Source: Streptomyces qaidamensis
Lineage (GTDB): Bacteria; Actinomycetota; Actinomycetes; Streptomycetales; Streptomycetaceae
Assembly: GCF_001611795.1 (NCBI RefSeq)
Contig: NZ_CP015098.1
Location: forward strand, 6,076,001-6,140,000
Direction of reading: 5' to 3'
Length of the DNA: 64,000 nucleotides
In this document: piece after piece, positions 58,576 through 64,000 of the stretch
Position numbering within the stretch: the stretch's first letter is position 1
Layout: each line of letters opens with the position of its first letter
The notes under the pieces: generated by a model
What the model saw: the letters and a program-made list of their open reading frames with translations, nothing else
What the model was told of the DNA's origin: nothing
Databases searched by the model: none
Position numbers and translations under genes: made by a program

Positions 58576-59922
58576 GTGCGTGAATACCTCCTGACGCTCT
58601 GCATCACGGCCGCGGTGACGTATCTGCTGACAGGGCCGGTACGGAAGTTCGCGATCGTGGCCGGAGCGATGCCGGAGATCCGGGCACGTGACGTGCACCG
58701 GGAGCCCACTCCGCGCCTCGGCGGTATCGCGATGTTCTTCGGCCTGTGCGCGGGCCTGCTGGTCGCCGACCACCTGACCAACCTCAACCAGGTCTTCGAG
58801 ACGTCGAACGAACCCCGGGCGCTGCTGTCCGGGGCGGCGCTGATCTGGCTGATCGGTGTGCTGGACGACAAGTTCGAGATCGACGCCCTGATCAAGCTGG
58901 GCGGCCAGATGATCGCCGCGGGCGTGATGGTCGTGCAGGGTCTGACGATCCTGTGGCTGCCGATCCCGGGCGTCGGCTCGGTCGCGCTCACCCAGTGGCA
59001 GGGCACCCTGCTGACGGTGGCGCTGGTCGTCATCACCATCAACGCGGTCAACTTCGTCGACGGCCTGGACGGCCTCGCGGCCGGCATGGTCTGCATCGCG
59101 GCCACGGCGTTCTTCCTGTACGCCTACCGCATCTGGTACTCGTACGGCATCGAGGCCGCCGCCCCGGCCACCCTCTTCTCGGCGATCCTGATGGGCATGT
59201 GCCTGGGCTTCCTGCCGCACAACATGCACCCGGCCCGGATCTTCATGGGCGACTCGGGGTCGATGCTGATCGGCCTGGTCCTGGCCGCCGGTGCGATCTC
59301 CGTCACGGGGCAGGTCGACCCGGACGCGCTCAACCTGTACGTGGGCTCCGAGAAGGAGGCCGTGCACCAGACGGTCCCCGTCTACATCCCGCTGCTGCTG
59401 CCGCTGACGATCATCGCGGTGCCGGCCGCCGACCTGATCCTGGCGATCGTGCGCCGCACCTGGCGCGGCCAGTCCCCGTTCGCCGCCGACCGCGGCCACC
59501 TGCACCACCGGCTGCTGGAGATCGGCCACTCGCACAGCCGCGCGGTGCTCATCATGTACTTCTGGTCCGCGCTGATCGCCTTCGGCGCCCTCGCCTACTC
59601 GGTCAACTCGGCGTCCATGTGGATCGTGCTGGGTGTGGTGTTCCTCAGCGCGATCGGGCTCCTGCTGCTTCTGCTGCCGCGCTTCACGCCGCGGGCCCCG
59701 CGCTGGATGGAGCGTTTCGTGCCGCCGCGCTACCGGCGTCGCGGCTCGGTCGCGGCCCTCTCACCGGAGGCCTCCACCCCGGCGTCCGCGGCGGACCAGC
59801 AGGCCCCCGCCGGGGCCGAGGGCCGCACCCCCGTGGTGTCCGGGGTGGCCGGTGTCAACGGGGCGACCGCCATCGGCCCCCGTTCGCGCCTGGCCGACCG
59901 GCGCAAGGCCGGGACAAGGTAA
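58576..59922 (+). CDS. MraY/WecA-like glycosyl-1-phosphate transferase
   Basis: 448-residue polytopic enzyme transferring a sugar-1-phosphate from UDP to polyprenyl phosphate. Asp-rich motifs are 'IGVLDDKFEIDALIKLGGQM', 'NFVDGLDGLAAGMV' and 'RIFMGDSGSMLIGLVLAAGA'. About 11 helices, then a soluble Ala/Pro/Arg-rich tail. GTG at 58576 (MREYLLTLC) is preferred because GGGGAAG precedes it at normal spacing; GTG 58564 is possible. It probably starts wall-polymer or glycolipid synthesis, like TagO/WecA. Confidence 0.92.
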   Translation: MREYLLTLCITAAVTYLLTGPVRKFAIVAGAMPEIRARDVHREPTPRLGGIAMFFGLCAGLLVADHLTNLNQVFETSNEPRALLSGAALIWLIGVLDDKFEIDALIKLGGQMIAAGVMVVQGLTILWLPIPGVGSVALTQWQGTLLTVALVVITINAVNFVDGLDGLAAGMVCIAATAFFLYAYRIWYSYGIEAAAPATLFSAILMGMCLGFLPHNMHPARIFMGDSGSMLIGLVLAAGAISVTGQVDPDALNLYVGSEKEAVHQTVPVYIPLLLPLTIIAVPAADLILAIVRRTWRGQSPFAADRGHLHHRLLEIGHSHSRAVLIMYFWSALIAFGALAYSVNSASMWIVLGVVFLSAIGLLLLLLPRFTPRAPRWMERFVPPRYRRRGSVAALSPEASTPASAADQQAPAGAEGRTPVVSGVAGVNGATAIGPRSRLADRRKAGTR

Positions 59923-60220
59923 GAATCTGACTAGAGCATTGCCAAGTCGTGGGGATGCGATGGGAGTGCGAAGCGTCCCAATACCAGACATCTCGGCGCG
60001 CTTCCCGCTCAGACGCGCAGGTTCACTCTCATGTGTGACAGTCCGCACACCTCCAGGTAAAGACTGCATCAAATAGTTTGTGATACGGTTCACGAGAACC
60101 CCCCGGATAGAGCCGAAGGACCGCAGTGCGACGGTCCATTGGCGTGAGGACTCCACTCAGCCCGGGACTACGCTCGTCCATGACGACACCCCTGCCCCCT
60201 GCGAAAGCGGAGTTGCCGCC
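59923..60220 (+). promoter_or_regulatory. ATP synthase operon upstream region
   Basis: 298 bases. A promoter-like TGATACGGTT near 60082 and an inverted repeat GTGTG-ACAGTCCG-CACAC (60033-60050) are visible. No gene is recognised; the atp promoter is expected here. Confidence 0.45.
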
Positions 60221-60658
60221 ATGCCGTCCAATGACGCCCGGAACCTCTTGCAGTGCGCTGTGCCCACAGCCGCTGCCGGTGTGGTCGTGGTCGCCGTCAG
60301 CGGCGTGGTGGCCGGAGGCAAGGGAGCCGTCGGAGCGGCCGTCGGTACCGTACTCGCCATCCTCTTCATGGGAGTCGGTCTCTACGTTCTCCAGTGGACG
60401 GCAAAAACGCTCCCGCAGTTGTTCCAGGCCATGGGGCTGATGCTCTATGTCGCCCAGCTGCTGCTTCTCCTGATCTTCGTCGCCCTCTTCAAGGACACCT
60501 CTCTCTTCAACGCGAAGACGTTCGCCCTCGGGCTCGTCATCGCCACCGTCGTGTGGATGGCCGCGCAGGCTCGTGCGCATATGAAGGCCAAGATCTTCTA
60601 CATCGACCCGGACTCCGAGAAGAGTGAGAAGCCCGAGAAGACCGGACCGTCGTCGTGA
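60221..60658 (+). CDS. atpI: AtpI-like small membrane protein
   Basis: 145-residue protein with four hydrophobic helices (PTAAAGVVVVAVSGVVAGGK, GAAVGTVLAILFMGVGLYVL, FQAMGLMLYVAQLLLLLIFV, LGLVIATVVWMAAQARAHMK) in the place of atpI before atpB. It helps assemble the c-ring in other bacteria. ATG at 60221 (MPSNDARNLL) is used because the related proteins start there. Sequence similarity to AtpI is low. Confidence 0.78.
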   Translation: MPSNDARNLLQCAVPTAAAGVVVVAVSGVVAGGKGAVGAAVGTVLAILFMGVGLYVLQWTAKTLPQLFQAMGLMLYVAQLLLLLIFVALFKDTSLFNAKTFALGLVIATVVWMAAQARAHMKAKIFYIDPDSEKSEKPEKTGPSS

Positions 60659-60883
60659 CGAGTAGGGGCGCGATAAAGGGCAGTAGGAACTCCTGCTATC
60701 GTCCGGTGCCAACTGCGGCATCGCGGGCGCGGGCATCTGAGCTGACGCCTGCTCGAACGCGAGGCTCGATGCCCCCCAGCCGCCCTCACATCCGTAACAC
60801 CAGTCCCGTGCCGAACCGCGGCTGCGCGCCGCGCCGACACAACGAGGTTGCCGTACCTATGCGTCACGCCGAAGGAGCCCGCG
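60659..60883 (+). promoter_or_regulatory. Spacer between atpI and atpB
   Basis: 225 bases. A -10-like TATCGT near 60698 suggests a second promoter for the atp genes. No gene. Confidence 0.4.
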
Positions 60884-61699
60884 GTGAGTGCTGACCAGAC
60901 CCAGCTCGCCTTTGACTGGAGCTGTCGGATCATGTCCGACGGGTGTGGTTTTCCGGCACCGGGCCTGCACTCGTTCCTCTTCAAGCCGATCGCCACGGTT
61001 GGAGGGTTCGAGTTCAACAAGGTGATGCTGCTCGCCATCATCACCACCATCCTCGTCATCGGCTTCTTCTACGCGGCCTTCGGCAAGGCCAAGGTGGTGC
61101 CGGGCAAGCTGCAGATGGTCGGTGAAGCCGGTTACGACTTCGTCCGCCGCGGCATCGTCTACGAGACCCTCGGAAAGAAGGAGGGCGAGAAGTACGTCCC
61201 CCTGATGGTCTCGCTGTTCTTCTTCATCTGGATCATGAACATCTGGTCCGTGATCCCGCTGGCGCAGTTCCCGGTGTCGTCGGTCATCGCGTACCCGGCG
61301 GTTCTCGCCGCGGTCGTCTACGTCACCTGGGTCTCGCTGACCTTCAAGCGGCATGGCTTCGTCGGGTTCTTCAAGAACATCACCGGCTACGACAAGTCGC
61401 TCGGCCCGGTGCTGCCGCTCGTGATGGTCATCGAGTTCTTCTCGAACCTGCTCGTCCGGCCCTTCACTCACGCCGTCCGACTGTTCGCGAACATGTTCGC
61501 CGGTCACCTGATGCTGGTCATGTTCACCGTCGCCTCCTGGTACCTGCTCAACAGCTGGATGATCCCGGCGGCCGGTATCTCCTTCGCGATGACCATGGCC
61601 ATGATCGTCTTCGAGCTTTTCGTGCAGGCCGTCCAGGCGTACGTCTTCGTACTCCTCGCCTGCACGTACATCCAGGGCGCTCTGGCCGAGCACCACTGA
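60884..61699 (+). CDS. atpB: ATP synthase subunit a
   Basis: 271-residue F0 membrane subunit that forms the proton half-channels. The essential Arg is in 'SNLLVRPFTHAVRLFANMFA'; five to six helices are seen. GTG at 60884 has GAAGGAG upstream. Confidence 0.96.
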   Translation: MSADQTQLAFDWSCRIMSDGCGFPAPGLHSFLFKPIATVGGFEFNKVMLLAIITTILVIGFFYAAFGKAKVVPGKLQMVGEAGYDFVRRGIVYETLGKKEGEKYVPLMVSLFFFIWIMNIWSVIPLAQFPVSSVIAYPAVLAAVVYVTWVSLTFKRHGFVGFFKNITGYDKSLGPVLPLVMVIEFFSNLLVRPFTHAVRLFANMFAGHLMLVMFTVASWYLLNSWMIPAAGISFAMTMAMIVFELFVQAVQAYVFVLLACTYIQGALAEHH

Positions 61700-61777
61700 G
61701 CCCCTGCCGCCCCGCAAGTCCCAAGAACGTCCGGTGGCCAACCCCCGCCGGTCCGTGAAAGAGAAGGAAGAAACAGC

Positions 61778-62014
61778 ATGGCTGCCACTGAGACCCTCGC
61801 CGCTGTCTCCGGTTCGCTCGGCTCCATCGGCTACGGCCTCTCCGCCATCGGCCCCGGCATCGGCGTCGGCATCATCTTCGGTAACGGCACCCAGGCCCTG
61901 GCCCGTCAGCCCGAGGCCGCCGGTCTGATCCGTGCCAACCAGATCCTGGGCTTCGCCTTCTGTGAGGCGCTCGCCCTCATCGGCATCGTTATGCCGTTCG
62001 TGTTCGGTCAGTAA
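61778..62014 (+). CDS. atpE: ATP synthase subunit c
   Basis: 78-residue hairpin subunit of the rotor ring. Gly-rich first helix (GLSAIGPGIGVGIIFGNGTQ), polar loop ARQPEA, and the proton-carrying Glu in 'FCEALALIGIVMPFVFGQ'. RBS GAGAAGGA. Confidence 0.97.
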   Translation: MAATETLAAVSGSLGSIGYGLSAIGPGIGVGIIFGNGTQALARQPEAAGLIRANQILGFAFCEALALIGIVMPFVFGQ

Positions 62015-62053
62015 TTTTCTGCTCACCGACACGTTTCGACGAAAGGCACTGAT

Positions 62054-62602
62054 GTGATCGCCAACCTGGTGCAGCTGGCGGCCGAGGAGAAGCAGAACCC
62101 GCTTGTTCCTCCGGGCCCCGAGCTGCTCGTCGGCACCATCGCCTTCGCCATCGTGTTCTTCTTCTTCTGGAAGAAGCTGCTTCCGAACATCAACAAGGTT
62201 CTGGAGGAGCGCCGCGCGGCGATCGAAGGCGGTATCGAAGAGGCCGAGACCATGAAGGTCGAGGCCCAGAGCGTCCTTGAGCAGTACAAGGCACAGCTCG
62301 CCGAGGCCCGGCACGAGGCCGCGCGCCTGCGCCAGGAGGCGCAGGAGCAGGGTGCCACGCTCATCGCCGAGATGCGGGCCGAGGGCCAGCGTCAGCGCGA
62401 GGAGATCGTCGCCGCCGGCCACTCCCAGATCGAGGCCGACCGCAAGGCCGCCGCTTCCGCGCTGCGCCAGGACGTCGGCAAGCTCGCCACCGACCTGGCC
62501 GGCAAGCTCGTCGGGGAGTCCCTCGAGGACCACGCCCGCCAGAGCCGTGTGATCGACCGGTTCCTCGACGAGCTCGAGGAGAAGGCCGAGGCCGGACGAT
62601 GA
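62054..62602 (+). CDS. atpF: ATP synthase subunit b
   Basis: 182-residue stator subunit: one transmembrane helix (ELLVGTIAFAIVFFFFWKKL) and a long charged helix to the end. GTG at 62054 with GAAAGG. The stop overlaps atpH (ATGA). Confidence 0.96.
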   Translation: MIANLVQLAAEEKQNPLVPPGPELLVGTIAFAIVFFFFWKKLLPNINKVLEERRAAIEGGIEEAETMKVEAQSVLEQYKAQLAEARHEAARLRQEAQEQGATLIAEMRAEGQRQREEIVAAGHSQIEADRKAAASALRQDVGKLATDLAGKLVGESLEDHARQSRVIDRFLDELEEKAEAGR

Positions 62603-63414
62603 ACGGAGCGAGCCGCGAGGCCCTGGCAGCCGCACGTGAGCGTCTCGACGCGCTGACGGACTCGACGTCCGTGAACGCGGGCTCGCTCGCCGACGAGCTG
62701 GCCGCCGTCACCGCGCTGCTCGACCGCGAGGTGTCGCTGCGTCGGGTCCTCACCGACCCGGCGCAGGACGCGCAGGCCAAGGCCGAGCTGGCCCAGCGCC
62801 TGCTCGGCACCCAGGTCAGCGGCCCGGCCGCCGACCTGGTCGCCGGCATGGTGCGCTCCCGCTGGTCGCAGTCGCGCGACCTGGTGGACGCGCTGGAGGT
62901 GCTGGCCGCGACCGCCGACCTCACCGCCGCGCAGCAGGCCGGCAAGCTCGATGACGTCGAGGACGAGCTGTTCCGGTTCGGCCGGATCGTCTCCGGCAGC
63001 ACCGAGCTGCGTGCCGCGCTGACCGACCGCAAGGCCACCACCTCGGCCAAGGGCGAGCTGCTGCGCAGCCTGCTCGGCGGCCGGGCCCAGTCGGCCACCG
63101 AGCGTCTGGTCACGCGCCTTGTGACCGCGCCGCGGGGACGTAGCCTGGAGTCGGGACTGGAGTCCCTGTCCAAGCTCGCCGCCGAGCGCCGGGACCGCAT
63201 GGTGGCCATCGTCACCTCGGCGGTGCCGCTGAGCGACCCGCAGAAGCAGCGCCTGGGCGCCGCCCTCGCGAAGCTCTACGGCCGCAAGATGCACCTCAAC
63301 CTGGACGTGGACCCCGAGGTCCTCGGCGGAATCCGGGTGCAGGTCGGTGACGAGGTCATCAACGGCTCCCTCGCGGACCGCATCGAGGACGCCGGCCGCC
63401 GGCTCACCGGCTGA
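62599..63414 (+). CDS. atpH: ATP synthase subunit delta
   Basis: 271-residue stator subunit, longer than the ~180 residues of E. coli, as usual in actinomycetes. The C-terminal domain (AIVTSAVPLSDPQKQRLGAA; VDPEVLGGIRVQVGDEVING) is conserved. 4-base overlap with atpF. Confidence 0.96.
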   Translation: MNGASREALAAARERLDALTDSTSVNAGSLADELAAVTALLDREVSLRRVLTDPAQDAQAKAELAQRLLGTQVSGPAADLVAGMVRSRWSQSRDLVDALEVLAATADLTAAQQAGKLDDVEDELFRFGRIVSGSTELRAALTDRKATTSAKGELLRSLLGGRAQSATERLVTRLVTAPRGRSLESGLESLSKLAAERRDRMVAIVTSAVPLSDPQKQRLGAALAKLYGRKMHLNLDVDPEVLGGIRVQVGDEVINGSLADRIEDAGRRLTG

Positions 63415-63540
63415 GCAGCAACTCAATAGGCAGTACGTACTTACGACGGCCCTGGTTGGGCCGTGCAGAAGAATCCTGGGGGTCGCCCCCAGACCCCCAA
63501 AGTGAAACTTCGGGCCCAACAAGGAGAGCAGGGAACCCAG

Positions 63541-64000
63541 ATGGCGGAGCTCACGATCCGGCCGGAGGAGATCCGGGACGCGCTGGAGAACTTCGTCCAG
63601 GCGTACAAGCCGGACGCGGCCTCGCGCGAGGAGGTCGGTACGGTCACCTTCGCCGGCGACGGCATCGCGAAGGTCGAGGGTCTGCCCTCGGTCATGGCCA
63701 ACGAGCTGCTGAAGTTCGAGGACGGCAGCCTCGGTCTCGCCCTCAACCTCGAGGAGCGCGAGATCGGCTGCGTCGTCCTCGGCGAGTTCAGTGGCATCGA
63801 GGAGGGTCAGCCGGTCTCCCGCACCGGTGAGGTTCTCTCCGTCGCGGTGGGCGAGGGCTACCTCGGCCGCGTGGTGGACCCCCTCGGCAACCCGATCGAC
63901 GGCCTTGGCGAGATCGAGACCGAGGACCGTCGCGCCCTGGAGCTGCAGGCCCCGGGCGTCATGGTCCGCAAGTCGGTGCACGAGCCGATGGAGACGGGCT
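63541..64000 (+). CDS. atpA: ATP synthase subunit alpha, N-terminal part
   Basis: First 153 residues of the F1 alpha subunit; the gene runs beyond the window. 'MAELTIRPEEIRDALENFVQ', then the beta-barrel with 'VGTVTFAGDGIAKVEGLP' and 'GLGEIETEDRRALELQAPGV'. ATG at 63541 with AAGGAG. The P-loop lies outside. Confidence 0.97.
   Translation, partial: MAELTIRPEEIRDALENFVQAYKPDAASREEVGTVTFAGDGIAKVEGLPSVMANELLKFEDGSLGLALNLEEREIGCVVLGEFSGIEEGQPVSRTGEVLSVAVGEGYLGRVVDPLGNPIDGLGEIETEDRRALELQAPGVMVRKSVHEPMETG

Overview
This window is chromosomal DNA from a high-GC actinomycete, almost certainly a Streptomyces. The evidence is the strong GC bias at third codon positions, frequent GTG and TTG starts, many 4-base stop/start overlaps, a conservon (sensor kinase, roadblock, DUF742, GTPase-like ATP/GTP-binding protein), a Ku protein with a Lys/Ala-rich tail, a Rho factor with a long Arg/Gln-rich insertion, and the gene order lysA-hom-thrC-thrB-rho-rpmE-prfA-prmC-atp. 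No species can be named from sequence alone.

1-19.8 kb is ordinary chromosome. It starts inside a conservon that ends in a styrene-monooxygenase-like flavoprotein. Next come a secreted NlpC/P60 hydrolase, an AurF-like diiron oxygenase with a TetR repressor and a visible operator, a DUF3291 protein, an FtsW/PBP pair, a Gly/Asn-repeat SH3 protein, a lipoprotein/histidine-kinase pair without a response regulator, a DSP-type phosphatase, a NERD protein, a divergent LigD-polymerase/Ku pair (end joining), an MBL hydrolase, an Asp23 protein and a RibD/DHFR-like reductase.

19.8-28.3 kb is a loosely packed, decaying stretch. It holds small membrane proteins, a DUF2254 protein, the C-terminal stub of a GH15 glucoamylase-like gene beside gluconokinase and a glucose-dehydrogenase-like gene, a PRC-barrel protein, an IS transposase tail and a frameshifted integrase fragment.

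28.37-40.39 kb is an integrated element, now degenerate, inserted in the 3' end of tRNA-Arg(CCG). A 46-bp perfect direct repeat (28371-28416 and 40388-40433) marks its ends, and an internally deleted tyrosine integrase lies next to the intact tRNA gene. The cargo includes a two-gene NLR-like system (NB-ARC/TPR ATPase plus a small partner), in which both proteins carry the same short motif. It also includes an S1-like protein and its degraded copy, an excisionase-like HTH protein, a beta-lactamase-fold hydrolase, a hemerythrin protein, a LysR regulator with a palindromic site, and remnants of a resolvase and an AhpD/CMD protein. A pair of ~107-bp diverged repeats brackets the NB-ARC block.

40.4-64 kb is conserved housekeeping chromosome: tRNA-Arg, a response regulator, an ArgS-like protein lacking the catalytic core, the Lys/Met/Thr branch (lysA, hom, thrC, thrB), rho, a secreted trypsin-like protease, an LCP ligase, rpmE, prfA and its methylase prmC, a Sua5 tRNA-modification enzyme, a phosphatase-like protein lacking the nucleophile, an SHMT, a WecA/MraY-like transferase and the ATP synthase operon (atpI-B-E-F-H-A, the last cut by the window edge).
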